From the NCBI GenBank assembly GCA_003281255.1, contig QCCL01000001.1, positions 1 through 64,000 on the forward strand: a stretch of 64,000 nt of DNA, read 5' to 3'. Positions 39,695 to 48,049 of this stretch are shown piece after piece. The translations under genes were made by a program, and so were the position numbers. The notes beneath the pieces were generated by a model, which was given only the letters and a program-made list of their open reading frames with translations, searched no databases and had not been told where the DNA came from. The number at the start of each line of letters is the position of its first letter. Position 1 is the stretch's first letter. This stretch comes from Prochlorococcus sp. AG-347-L02 (GTDB taxonomy: Bacteria; Cyanobacteriota; Cyanobacteriia; PCC-6307; Cyanobiaceae).

Positions 39695-41224
39695 ATGCCT
39701 TTAAGAGGACTGGCTAAAGCCAAGAACTTCACATTGGGGCCAACAGCTCCAATGAAAACTTTTACTGAAAATATCCATATACAAACTAAAGAATCAAATA
39801 ATTTCCGAAATTCTGGAAAGTCTCATAAATTAACCAATAATATCCAAAATGAAAATCTATTTAGGTATGAAAGCAAAATAAAAAGTGATTTTGATGAAAT
39901 TGTTCCAACTCTTAAGGAAATTGCTCGAATTCAACATCACGAAGATTTTATAAATAAGGCTCAGAAAATATCAAGAAAAAATTTGGGAATAGATTTACCC
40001 CTACATGTATTAGATAAATCTTGGGTTAAACCTCTTGATATGAGAGCTTTATATGCATGGTGTGCTTTCAAACAGCATGAGAAACTTAGCGACAATTTTT
40101 TTAAAAATGATCCACTTAAAGGTGCTGCTGGAAGTAGGGATGCGGAAGACTTTGAAAAATTTCTCTTAGATTGTGGAATACATTTACTTGATATAACTCC
40201 TTGTTCAGATGGAAGATTAGCTCATTCAGTTGCTTATGTAATGAGAATACCTTTTAGTTCGGTAAGAAGAAGATCCCATGCTGGGGCACTGTTTGATATT
40301 GAAAATACTGTTAATCGATGGGTAAAAACTGAACATAAAAGATATAGAGAGAATGTCCCTAATGAAGCACATAAAGATACCAGGTACTTAAAAGTTGTAA
40401 CTTATCACTTTAGTTCAGTAGATCCTTTGCATCAGGGATGTGCAGCTCATGGGAGTAATGACGAGTTAGCTGCAGCAGAAGGTAGAAATAAATTATATGC
40501 TTTCAAAGAGGCTGTAGAGAATAGCTTTTGCTGCGGAGCTTCTGTGGATTTAATGTTAATTGGACTTGATACGGATACTGATTCATTAAAAATACATTTA
40601 TCAACTAGCGATGGCGGTATAGATTTAGAAAAAACTATTTCTACATTAGAAATTTATAATTCAACAATAAATTTCCCAAGAGAGGATGCAGAAAGAGAAA
40701 TTTGCCAGACAATTTCTAAGCAATCTTCAAAAGATAAACTCAGTGGACTGGAAAAATTTATGTATAAATTAATTGTCAATAATATTTCTCAAATTGATTA
40801 TGTTAAGAGTTTTCATAATGGTTCTTATAAAGATATTGGACATGCAGAGAGGTTTATTGGAGTAGGTATAGGTTTCAAAGAAGTACATCTAAGAAATTTA
40901 ACTTATTTTGCTCATTTAGATACAGTCGAAGAAGGGGCACCAGATTTAGATGTAGGAGTGAAGATTTTTACTGGATTAAATGTTTCTCAAGATCTACCTA
41001 TTCCGGTAGTAATAAGATTTGATTACTCTGGGAAAGTCCCCGGTGCAAAAGAGAGGGCAATAAATGATTGTGAAAGAGTTAATAATGCGATATCAATTAG
41101 ATATAAAAATTTAGTTGATCAAGGTTTGTTACATACTTGCTCTACTATTAGAGATAGGGACAAAATTCATTCCGCCCAAATTATTGGAATGTCTTTAGAT
41201 AAAAAAACAGAGGAGGCTCACTAA
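39695..41224 (+). CDS. csoSCA: Carboxysomal carbonic anhydrase
   Basis: 509 aa (also called CsoS3). Converts HCO3- to CO2 inside the carboxysome; a diverged beta-type enzyme. Zinc ligands Cys170 (ITPCSDGRLAHS), His238 (VTYHFSS) and Cys249 (HQGCAAHGS) match the spacing in the Halothiobacillus enzyme, and the Asp172/Arg174 dyad is present. The first 100 residues are the poorly conserved, partly disordered region that docks on Rubisco. Seven bases after csoS2. Confidence 0.96.
   Translation: MPLRGLAKAKNFTLGPTAPMKTFTENIHIQTKESNNFRNSGKSHKLTNNIQNENLFRYESKIKSDFDEIVPTLKEIARIQHHEDFINKAQKISRKNLGIDLPLHVLDKSWVKPLDMRALYAWCAFKQHEKLSDNFFKNDPLKGAAGSRDAEDFEKFLLDCGIHLLDITPCSDGRLAHSVAYVMRIPFSSVRRRSHAGALFDIENTVNRWVKTEHKRYRENVPNEAHKDTRYLKVVTYHFSSVDPLHQGCAAHGSNDELAAAEGRNKLYAFKEAVENSFCCGASVDLMLIGLDTDTDSLKIHLSTSDGGIDLEKTISTLEIYNSTINFPREDAEREICQTISKQSSKDKLSGLEKFMYKLIVNNISQIDYVKSFHNGSYKDIGHAERFIGVGIGFKEVHLRNLTYFAHLDTVEEGAPDLDVGVKIFTGLNVSQDLPIPVVIRFDYSGKVPGAKERAINDCERVNNAISIRYKNLVDQGLLHTCSTIRDRDKIHSAQIIGMSLDKKTEEAH
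41211..41216 (+). promoter_or_regulatory. Strong Shine-Dalgarno for csoS4A
   Basis: AGGAGG, ten bases before the ATG at 41227 and inside the end of csoSCA. Such a complete site is unusual in this window. Confidence 0.75.
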
Positions 41225-41226
41225 TT

Positions 41227-41478
41227 ATGTTAATTTGCAAGGTTGTAAAACCACTTGTTTCTACCAATAGGATTCCTGGTTTTGAACATAAACATCTGCA
41301 GGTTGTATTAGATGGTTCTTCTAATAAAGTTGCAGTTGATGCTGTTGGCTGTAAGCCAGGAGATTGGGTTATTTGTGTTGGAAGTTCTGCAGCTAGGGAA
41401 GCAGCGGGAAGCAAATCTTATCCAAGTGATTTAACGATTGTTGGGATAATTGATCATTGGGATCCTGACAAGTCATAA
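41227..41478 (+). CDS. csoS4A: Carboxysome vertex (pentameric) shell protein A
   Basis: 83 aa, BMC-vertex (CcmL/EutN) fold: MLICKVVKPLVSTNRIPGF at the N terminus, then VAVDAVGCKPGDWVICVGSSAARE and IVGIIDHWD. Pentamers close the twelve vertices of the icosahedral shell. Two bases after csoSCA, with a strong ribosome-binding site in the end of that gene. Confidence 0.95.
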   Translation: MLICKVVKPLVSTNRIPGFEHKHLQVVLDGSSNKVAVDAVGCKPGDWVICVGSSAAREAAGSKSYPSDLTIVGIIDHWDPDKS

Positions 41479-41482
41479 AAAA

Positions 41483-41488
41483 AGGAGG
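41483..41488 (+). promoter_or_regulatory. Strong Shine-Dalgarno for csoS4B
   Basis: AGGAGG with nine bases to the ATG at 41498. It favours that ATG over the second ATG at 41507. Confidence 0.75.
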
Positions 41489-41497
41489 ATATAAATT

Positions 41498-41746
41498 ATG
41501 GAAATTATGAAGGTATTAGGAAGGATGGTATGCACTCAAAGAGTCGCTGGCTTAGGTTATATGAATTTACGAATTTTAGAAAATAATAAAGGAAAGAAAT
41601 TAGTTGCTGTTGATCCTGTTGGAGCTAGAGAAGGTAACTGGGTTTTTACTGCTAGTGGCTCTGCCGCTAGATTTGCATGCCCTAATCCAGAAGTTCAAAC
41701 CGATTTAACAATCGGCGGTATTATTGATTATTGGGAGAGTGACTAA
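41498..41746 (+). CDS. csoS4B: Carboxysome vertex (pentameric) shell protein B
   Basis: 82 aa, second BMC-vertex protein: VLGRMVCTQRVAGLGYMNLR, VAVDPVGAREGNWVFTASGSAARF, and IGGIIDYWES. About half identical by eye to CsoS4A. Both pentamers are needed for a tight shell in Halothiobacillus. Last clear shell gene of the operon, 19 bases after csoS4A. Confidence 0.95.
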   Translation: MEIMKVLGRMVCTQRVAGLGYMNLRILENNKGKKLVAVDPVGAREGNWVFTASGSAARFACPNPEVQTDLTIGGIIDYWESD

Positions 41747-41820
41747 AAATTTTAACTTCAAAAATTTATTGAGAAACTTTGTTGAAGGTATAGTGTAATT
41801 AGTCTTGAATAAAGAATGTA

Positions 41821-42060
41821 ATGTGGAATGAAAGAGAATCACCTTTGAGGATTGAAAAAAGATTTGAATTTGATCAATACTCAAAAATTAGTAAATTCAT
41901 GGGGGAAATTGAGAAATTATGTAAAGAAAGGGATATCTATCCAAATATCAGCTTCGGAAAAAATTTTGTAAGTCTTTCAATATTTTTAGATAATAAAGAA
42001 ATATCAGAAAAGGAAAAAGATTTTTCAATGATTATCGATAAATTTTATTTAGAAGACTAG
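41821..42060 (+). CDS. Alpha-carboxysome Rubisco assembly factor (pterin-dehydratase fold)
   Basis: 79 aa. The start WNERESPLRIEKRFEFDQYSK and the short PCD-like alpha-beta fold match acRAF, a pterin-4a-carbinolamine-dehydratase-like chaperone that acts on Form IA Rubisco. The catalytic histidines of true dehydratases are not evident, consistent with a non-enzymatic role. It follows csoS4B by 74 bases on the same strand and may be the last gene of the operon. Confidence 0.85.
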   Translation: MWNERESPLRIEKRFEFDQYSKISKFMGEIEKLCKERDIYPNISFGKNFVSLSIFLDNKEISEKEKDFSMIIDKFYLED

Positions 42061-42066
42061 TCGTTT

Positions 42067-42294
42067 TTAATAATTATTTGGTTTTGCAATATCTCTTTTG
42101 ATTAAAGCCATTAAATATGTTGGTGCTTTATATCTACCAGGTAGACATCTATTTAAAGTTTCAAGATGACTCCAACACACTGTCTTTTCTATATCTTTAA
42201 CTGAGTTTCCTTTTAAAATTAATAGTCTAAGAGCTTTGCAAAATAAAGGATAACCTGCTTCTAGTTCATCTATATTTAGCTTTGCTGCTGACAT
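42067..42294 (-). CDS. Small conserved unknown beside the carboxysome operon
   Basis: 75 aa, no membrane or signal segment. It contains YPLFCKALRLLILKGNSVKDIEKTV (in two parts), CWSHLETLNRCLPGRYKAP and a basic tail. It may belong to the picocyanobacterial DUF3136 family, stated from memory and tentative. It converges on the acRAF gene with six bases between. Function unknown; conservation next to the cso genes is the only hint. Confidence 0.6.
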   Translation of the reverse strand: MSAAKLNIDELEAGYPLFCKALRLLILKGNSVKDIEKTVCWSHLETLNRCLPGRYKAPTYLMALIKRDIAKPNNY

Positions 42295-42379
42295 AGATCA
42301 AAGATGAATTATCAACTAATAATCTATACAACTATGGTGCACATTTGGTTCATATTACAAATTTCTCAATAATTAGAAA

Positions 42380-42772
42380 TTAATCTACAAATGCGACGCA
42401 ATCTATTTCAACTAAAACTCCTTTTGGAAGAGATGAAACTTCCACACAGGCCCTCGCTGGAGGATTCTCTATATTAAAAAAATCACTATATATTTTATTA
42501 ACAATTTGAAAATTACTTAAGTCCGTCAAGTAAATAGTTGTTTTTATTACATCCTCTATTTTGGCTCCACCAGCTTTAAGAACTTCTGCGAGATTTTTTA
42601 AAACTTGAATAGTTTCCTTCTCTATATCACCTAAACATGTTATTTCATTTAAAGCTGGGTCTATAGCAATTTGACCAGAACAATAAATAAAATCCCCCGC
42701 TTTTATTGCTTGATTATAAGGTCCTACTGGATCTGGAGCATTTGATGTTTTAATTACTTGTTTGGGGGACAT
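42380..42772 (-). CDS. ridA: RidA-family enamine/imine deaminase
   Basis: 130 aa. Hydrolyses reactive 2-aminoacrylate-type intermediates from PLP enzymes. The family signature with the key arginine is RACVEVSSLPKGVLVEIDCVA, and the N terminus APDPVGPYNQAIKAGDFIYCSGQIA is typical. Cytoplasmic trimer. It probably shares a unit with gloB (24-base gap, same strand). Confidence 0.95.
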   Translation of the reverse strand: MSPKQVIKTSNAPDPVGPYNQAIKAGDFIYCSGQIAIDPALNEITCLGDIEKETIQVLKNLAEVLKAGGAKIEDVIKTTIYLTDLSNFQIVNKIYSDFFNIENPPARACVEVSSLPKGVLVEIDCVAFVD

Positions 42773-42796
42773 TTGTTTAATAAGATACCTATCTAT

Positions 42797-43537
42797 TTAA
42801 ACCCATAAATCTTTATTTGCTCTTAAAAAAGTAAATTCTTCTAAATTTTTCGCTCTTAAAAAAAGGTTTATTTTCATCTCTTCTTCAAGTAAAAATGGAA
42901 TTGTCAATTCATTAAGAGAAATTTTTTTTTCAACTTCCGAAAGTTTATTTTTTATATCTTGATCTTCTGGCCTGAGATTCAATGCCCACAATATATTTTT
43001 CTTTGTATATTCATGTGCACAATATATGAGAGTATTTTTTGGTAAAGATTTGATTCTTTCTAGTGAAGAATACATTTGTTGATAAGTTCCCTCAAAAATT
43101 CTTCCACAGCCTCCAGAAAATAATGTGTCACCAATAAAAAGAACAGGATTTTCTCCATTCAAAAAGAAGGCAATATGTGAGCTTGTATGTCCTAATACTT
43201 CAATTATTTTTACTTCTTCACCTAAAATACTCAAACTTTCTCCATCCTCTACGGATATATTTTGAAAAGGTATTCGCCTTTTTTCTTTGGAAGAAGCAAT
43301 CACTTTTACATTTGGGCATCTTTCAATAAGACTCTTCGTCCCTCCTATATGGTCTGGATGATGATGAGTTTGCAAAATAGCTTCTAAGTGAAAATTGTTT
43401 TCATTTAAATATCTAATGACTGGTTCGTGAACAGATGGATCTACAACTACAACGGATTTATCTTTTACCATCAACCAAATAACGTTATCACTTAAAACTC
43501 TAAGTCCGATTATATTTCGAGCTTTATTAAATTCCAT
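42797..43537 (-). CDS. gloB: Hydroxyacylglutathione hydrolase (glyoxalase II)
   Basis: 246 aa from ATG 43537 ([18 protein letters not shown]); the frame runs on upstream but overlaps hisG and is not conserved. Metallo-beta-lactamase fold with the two-metal motif [10 protein letters not shown], the histidine in [27 protein letters not shown], and CAHEYT. Hydrolyses S-lactoylglutathione in methylglyoxal detoxification. Starts 40 bases from hisG on the opposite strand. Confidence 0.94.
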   Translation of the reverse strand: MEFNKARNIIGLRVLSDNVIWLMVKDKSVVVVDPSVHEPVIRYLNENNFHLEAILQTHHHPDHIGGTKSLIERCPNVKVIASSKEKRRIPFQNISVEDGESLSILGEEVKIIEVLGHTSSHIAFFLNGENPVLFIGDTLFSGGCGRIFEGTYQQMYSSLERIKSLPKNTLIYCAHEYTKKNILWALNLRPEDQDIKNKLSEVEKKISLNELTIPFLLEEEMKINLFLRAKNLEEFTFLRANKDLWV

Positions 43538-43577
43538 TGTTAATTTAGAATGAAGAATCCTTGGAAGAAATTGATCT

Positions 43578-44216
43578 ATGTTTACTATAGCTTTACCAAA
43601 AGGAGCTCTGTTAAAAGATTCAATTTCAACTTTTAAAAGAGCTGGGTTGGATTTCTCTGACGCGTTGGACGACAATAATAGATCATTAACCTTTGAGTCA
43701 AATTGCAAACGGGCAAAAGCTTTATTAGTAAGAAATGGAGATGTGCCTGTTTATGTAAGTTATGGTCAGGCTGATTTAGGTATTGTTGGGTATGACGTTT
43801 TGAGAGAATCTGAATTAAAAGTGGCAAAGTTATTAGATTTAGGATTTGGTGGTTGTCATATGTCTTTGGCGGTTAAGAAAAATAGTAATTATTCAAAACC
43901 AACTGATCTTCCAGCGAATTGTAAAGTAGCAAGTAAATTTATAAAAACAGCAAGATCTTATTTTGAAGAATTAAATATTCCTGTAGAAATAGTTCATTTG
44001 ACAGGATCAGTCGAGCTTGGTCCCATTACAGGTATGGCAGAGGCAATAGTTGATTTGGTGGCAACAGGAAAGACTCTTAAAGAGAATGGGTTGATTAAAA
44101 TAGATGATCTTTATTACTCGACTGCAAGACTAATTGGAAATCCACTATCTATGAGGTTAGATGATAATCATCTCAGAGATACAATTTTATCAATAGAATC
44201 TACTAATGCTTTATAG
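43578..44216 (+). CDS. hisG: ATP phosphoribosyltransferase, short form
   Basis: 212 aa: the short HisG that lacks the C-terminal regulatory domain and works with HisZ. First step of histidine synthesis. Seen: [15 protein letters not shown], the phosphate-binding segment [28 protein letters not shown]. HisZ is not in the window. hisIE lies 15 kb away, so histidine genes are scattered. The ABC gene follows after 12 bases. Confidence 0.95.
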   Translation: MFTIALPKGALLKDSISTFKRAGLDFSDALDDNNRSLTFESNCKRAKALLVRNGDVPVYVSYGQADLGIVGYDVLRESELKVAKLLDLGFGGCHMSLAVKKNSNYSKPTDLPANCKVASKFIKTARSYFEELNIPVEIVHLTGSVELGPITGMAEAIVDLVATGKTLKENGLIKIDDLYYSTARLIGNPLSMRLDDNHLRDTILSIESTNAL

Positions 44217-44228
44217 AAGATTAGCTAA

Positions 44229-46025
44229 ATGTTTTTTAAAGATTTTAGAAGGATTAAAAAGTTAGGTAAATATTTAACTAAAGATAAAAAAACAATCTAT
44301 CTAATCTTGATAGTTTTGTTACCTGTTTCTTTTTCTGGAGCTATTCAACCATTATTAGTTGGTCAAGCAATTACTCTTCTAAAGAAGGAAACTACAGATG
44401 TTTGGCTAAGTAAAACTTTCTTTGGGCAGTCAATAAATGCCATAATCCTAACTTTATTCATAACTGTATTATTCAGATTAGTTCTGCAGGGATACCAAAC
44501 TTACAATATCCAAGCAGTGGGGCAACGTTTGACAGCAAGAATAAGAAGAGAACTTTTTGATCATTCAATATCTTTATCTCTTAAGTATCACGATAAAATG
44601 CCTGTAGGGAAATTATTGACTAGATTAACAAATGATGTAGATGCATTAGCCGAGGTTTTTGGTAGTGGGGCAGTTGGAGTCATTGCCGACTTCGTCAGTT
44701 TGATAGTAATTTCTTTGACAATGCTTTCAATTGATCGAGGGCTTGCAATTTTATTACTTTTGACTCAAATCCCAGTTTCATATTTTATTATTTGGCTTCA
44801 AAAACGTTATAGAAGAGCCAATTATCAAGTAAGGGAAGAATTGTCTCAACTCAACTCTGATTTTCAAGAGAATCTTCAAGGTTTAGAAGTCGTTCAGATG
44901 TTCAGAAGAGAAACTTTTAATAGCAAGAAATTTTCCAATACTGGAGTTGCCTACAAGAAAGCAGTTAATGGAACAATATTTTATGACAGTAGTATTTCGG
45001 CATTTATAGAATGGATTTCTCTTGCCGCAGTTTCCTTAGTTTTGGCGGTTGGAGGATATCTTGTTACTTCTGGAAATATTGGTTTAGGAACATTAACAAC
45101 TTTTATTTTATATTCCCAAAGACTTTTTGAACCTTTAAGGCAGCTTGCAGAAAGATTTACTCAAATACAAGGAGGTTTAACAGCTGTCGAAAGAATAAAC
45201 GAATTATTGGACGAAGAAATTCAGATTAAGGACTCTACTTCCGCAAAGCATTTTTTAGAAAATGCTAAAAATATAAATAAAAAATTTAGGGGCAAAATTG
45301 AGTTCAAGAATGTTAATTTTTTCTACAACGAAGGAGAACATATCATAAAGAATTTGTCTTTCAAGATCAATCCAGGAGAACATGTGGCTTTCGTAGGGCC
45401 AACTGGTTCAGGTAAAACAACCATAATAAGACTATTATGTAGATTGTATGAACCTCAATCAGGCCAAATTTTAATTGACGATATAGATATCCAAAATATT
45501 CCTTTAGCAACTCTTAGAAATATGTTAGGAGTAGTTTTGCAAGATACCTTTATCTTTAGTGGAAATGTCGCAGATAATTTAAAACTTAATTCGAATATAG
45601 ACAATCTTGAATTAGATAATCTTTGTAACGAATTAGGGTTAGATAATTTGTTGAAAAAATTACCAGAAGGTTTGAACACCTTGCTAAGAGAAAGAGGGGG
45701 AAATTTATCTTCTGGAGAGAGACAACTTCTTTCAGTAGCTCGAGTAGCGATTAGAAATCCTGTCGTTTTAATAATGGACGAAGCAACAGCGTTTATGGAT
45801 CCCTCTACAGAGGCTACTTTGCAGAAAGATCTTGAGAGAATTCTGTCAAAAAGAACAGCATTAGTAATAGCTCACAGATTAGCAACTATTGAAAGTTCTG
45901 ATAAGATTTTAGTCTTAAAAGGGGGATCATTAGTTGAAGAGGGAACACACAGTGAATTGAGACTGAAAAAGGGTTTATATTTTCAGCTCTCTGAGCTTCA
46001 ACAAAAAGGATTCGTGAATTTTTAA
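44229..46025 (+). CDS. ABC exporter half-transporter (MsbA/multidrug type)
   Basis: 598 aa, membrane domain fused to ATPase. Six membrane helices in the first ~320 residues, then a nucleotide-binding domain with Walker A GPTGSGKTT (about 394-402), the signature LSSGERQLLSVARV and Walker B VLIMDEATAF. It acts as a homodimer and probably exports lipids or hydrophobic compounds. The substrate is not shown by sequence. The acetyltransferase gene starts at the next base. Confidence 0.9.
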   Translation: MFFKDFRRIKKLGKYLTKDKKTIYLILIVLLPVSFSGAIQPLLVGQAITLLKKETTDVWLSKTFFGQSINAIILTLFITVLFRLVLQGYQTYNIQAVGQRLTARIRRELFDHSISLSLKYHDKMPVGKLLTRLTNDVDALAEVFGSGAVGVIADFVSLIVISLTMLSIDRGLAILLLLTQIPVSYFIIWLQKRYRRANYQVREELSQLNSDFQENLQGLEVVQMFRRETFNSKKFSNTGVAYKKAVNGTIFYDSSISAFIEWISLAAVSLVLAVGGYLVTSGNIGLGTLTTFILYSQRLFEPLRQLAERFTQIQGGLTAVERINELLDEEIQIKDSTSAKHFLENAKNINKKFRGKIEFKNVNFFYNEGEHIIKNLSFKINPGEHVAFVGPTGSGKTTIIRLLCRLYEPQSGQILIDDIDIQNIPLATLRNMLGVVLQDTFIFSGNVADNLKLNSNIDNLELDNLCNELGLDNLLKKLPEGLNTLLRERGGNLSSGERQLLSVARVAIRNPVVLIMDEATAFMDPSTEATLQKDLERILSKRTALVIAHRLATIESSDKILVLKGGSLVEEGTHSELRLKKGLYFQLSELQQKGFVNF

Positions 46026-46556
46026 ATGATTTTTAGAAACCAAGGATCGTTAATAAAAAAATCAAACACTTTATTAAGGGAAGAGCTGATAGATCTTTAT
46101 GGTTTAAATTCTTATGAGTTCACTCAAACAAATAAAGAAGAAATATTTGTATGTAGTAAAAATAAAGATTTAGATCTAATAGAACTAGATCAACTTTTGC
46201 AAACTGTTGGTTGGAGCAGAAGACCTATAAGGAGGGTAAAAAGAGCTTTAGATTTCAGTATTTTGGTGGTTGGGTTATGGCGTCATGATGATAAATTCCC
46301 CAGACTAGTAGGATTTGCAAGATGCACTGGTGATGGAATTCTAGAAGCAACAGTTTGGGATGTGGCCATTAACCCTGTCTATCAAGGACTTGGATTGGGG
46401 AAAGAGTTAATGAAATATGTCCTAAAAGAATTGAAAAAAATTGGAATTTCTAAAGTAACCCTTTTTGCTGATGCCGAAGTGGTTTCATTTTATAAAAGAC
46501 AAGGTTGGACATTAGAACCTAGAGGCTCTAAATGTGCTTTTTGGTATGCAAATTAA
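46026..46556 (+). CDS. GNAT-family N-acetyltransferase
   Basis: 176 aa. GNAT core with the acetyl-CoA pyrophosphate loop in AINPVYQGLGLGKELMKYV (Q-x-x-G-x-G/A type), then TLFADAEVVSFYKRQGW. The N-terminal ~70 residues are specific to a cyanobacterial and plastid group that includes the GNAT proteins of chloroplasts. Substrate may be a protein N terminus or lysine. The start abuts the ABC gene stop. Confidence 0.85.
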   Translation: MIFRNQGSLIKKSNTLLREELIDLYGLNSYEFTQTNKEEIFVCSKNKDLDLIELDQLLQTVGWSRRPIRRVKRALDFSILVVGLWRHDDKFPRLVGFARCTGDGILEATVWDVAINPVYQGLGLGKELMKYVLKELKKIGISKVTLFADAEVVSFYKRQGWTLEPRGSKCAFWYAN

Positions 46557-47239
46557 TCATTTCTGTAGTAGTCAGAATATATAGATTTTAACGATTCGCC
46601 TTTTAACCATCTTCTTCTAAATTGCCAGTTCTTAATTGCTTGGAGAAAAATATTAGTTCTTTCCCATTTTCTTGAACTTATAAAAATAGGTAAATTTAAT
46701 TGTTTTAAATCTTTTTTTTTGTTTAATCTCCTTAAAAAATCTACATCTTCCATCAAAGGTATTTTTCTAAAACCATTATTCTTAAAGTAGGTAGTTCTAT
46801 GAATTATCAAACCTTGATCACCATACGGTTGTTTAAAAAATTTACTTCTAAAATTAACGAGAATTTCGAGAACTCTATAAATTATCTTTTTGTGATTAAT
46901 TTTGAATTCAAAATAGTAAACACTATTCTTGTTTCCCTCCAATAATGAATTTATTTTTTTTAACCAATCATGAGTTAATCTTGTGTCTGCATGTAAAAAT
47001 ATAAGCCACTCTCCTTTTGAATTTTTAGCTCCAATATCTAACTGTAAACCTCGATTCCTTTCTTTGGATATAAATACTTTCGCTCCATAAATATTTGCTA
47101 CATCGATAGTTTTATCTTCACTTCCAGAATCAACAATTATGATTTCGCCCTCTTTCTGAATACTTGATAAGTCTGAAAGCAATAATGGCAAATTACTAGC
47201 TTCATTAATAGTTGGAATGATAATTGAAATTTTTGACAA
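46553..47239 (-). CDS. Family 2 glycosyltransferase (TIGR04283-like)
   Basis: 228 aa. SIIIPTINEASNLPLLLSDL, VDSGSEDKTIDVA, and GLQLDIGAKNSKGEWLIFLHADTRL define the small GT2 group with a DxD-like HAD. A C-terminal basic region lacks obvious membrane helices. The next gene upstream on the same strand is a CofC/rSAM-like nucleotidyl-transferase relative, a pairing seen in many bacteria. The glycan is unknown. Its end overlaps the acetyltransferase by four bases. Confidence 0.82.
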   Translation of the reverse strand: MSKISIIIPTINEASNLPLLLSDLSSIQKEGEIIIVDSGSEDKTIDVANIYGAKVFISKERNRGLQLDIGAKNSKGEWLIFLHADTRLTHDWLKKINSLLEGNKNSVYYFEFKINHKKIIYRVLEILVNFRSKFFKQPYGDQGLIIHRTTYFKNNGFRKIPLMEDVDFLRRLNKKKDLKQLNLPIFISSRKWERTNIFLQAIKNWQFRRRWLKGESLKSIYSDYYRND

Positions 47240-47244
47240 GTCGA

Positions 47245-47925
47245 TTACTTTCTATTTTCAATATCAATAATTGTATCTATATCTATTTTTTTATCTAAAA
47301 ACTTATATTTGAATTTTTTAGAAGCAAAATTATCAATTGTATTTTGAAGAACATTTTCTGTCCCCCACTTTATGTTGATAAAAGGTAAATATGTATGAGA
47401 TAACATTATTTTCTCTGATAAACCAATAAGCCAATATCCTCCATCGTTAGATGGTCCTAAAATAAGATCATTATGTTGAAGCTCCTTTAGAGTATTCAAT
47501 AAATCTTGATGACATAAATCTGGAAGGTCAGTTCCAATAAAAATAATATTTTTGATCTTATGTCTTGCACAAAATTTTTTGTTAATAATTATTTGCCGTT
47601 TCATTTTTTCTCCCAAGCAGCCTTTCCCCTGCAAATTAAATTTCTTGATGCCTAATTCTCTAGACCATTTCCTACAATTTCCTACTCCCAAACCAGTTAT
47701 GGCAACAGAAATATCAAGTAGTTTATTTTCTTGAAGAAATTTTGCGACTGAAATTGTGTGTTTAGTCATTACACTTTGTACTTTCGCCGAATTGCTTTTA
47801 CCTATATCTTTTGATAATCTTGTTTTGCATCTTCCAAAACCATGCCATTTCGCCATGATAATAAGTAATGCTTTATCCAATAATTTAGTGAAATTTAAAA
47901 TAATTATATGCCCATTAAAAAACAT
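47245..47925 (-). CDS. TIGR04282/DUF2064 glycosyltransferase-like protein
   Basis: About 226 aa from ATG 47925; a longer frame opens at 48021, with 32 non-conserved residues. Homology starts near LLIIMAKWHGFGRCKTRLSKDIG, the family's FxKxPxxGxxKTRL motif. Also seen: FIGTDLPDLCHQDL and LGPSNDGGYWLIGLS. A nucleotidyltransferase-type fold of unknown activity, probably working with the adjacent GT2. Start choice uncertain. Confidence 0.72.
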   Translation of the reverse strand: MFFNGHIIILNFTKLLDKALLIIMAKWHGFGRCKTRLSKDIGKSNSAKVQSVMTKHTISVAKFLQENKLLDISVAITGLGVGNCRKWSRELGIKKFNLQGKGCLGEKMKRQIIINKKFCARHKIKNIIFIGTDLPDLCHQDLLNTLKELQHNDLILGPSNDGGYWLIGLSEKIMLSHTYLPFINIKWGTENVLQNTIDNFASKKFKYKFLDKKIDIDTIIDIENRK

Positions 47926-48021
47926 AAAATTTATTTTTATAAATTTAGTCGATACTTTGTTAAATAATTTTAAATTTGTCGTGATCTTGTGATTTGATAA
48001 TGGCCAATTATTAAATTCCAA

Positions 48022-48038
48022 CTAGATTAATAATCTAG
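48022..48038. promoter_or_regulatory. Perfect 8-bp inverted repeat just before dnaA
   Basis: CTAGATTA and TAATCTAG with one base between, ending 11 bases before the dnaA start. Symmetric and G/C-poor; too tight to be an RNA hairpin loop without opening bases, so a protein-binding dyad is the simpler reading. No DnaA-box sequence was recognised in 47926-48049. Confidence 0.55.
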
Positions 48039-48049
48039 AGAATAAAACT

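Noticed and set aside
43538-43708. N-terminal extension of gloB over hisG
   Set aside because: It lies on the opposite strand of the hisG start and is not conserved in glyoxalase II.
47926-48049. Origin of replication at dnaA
   Set aside because: No DnaA-box cluster seen and dnaN is not adjacent; only the single inverted repeat stands out.
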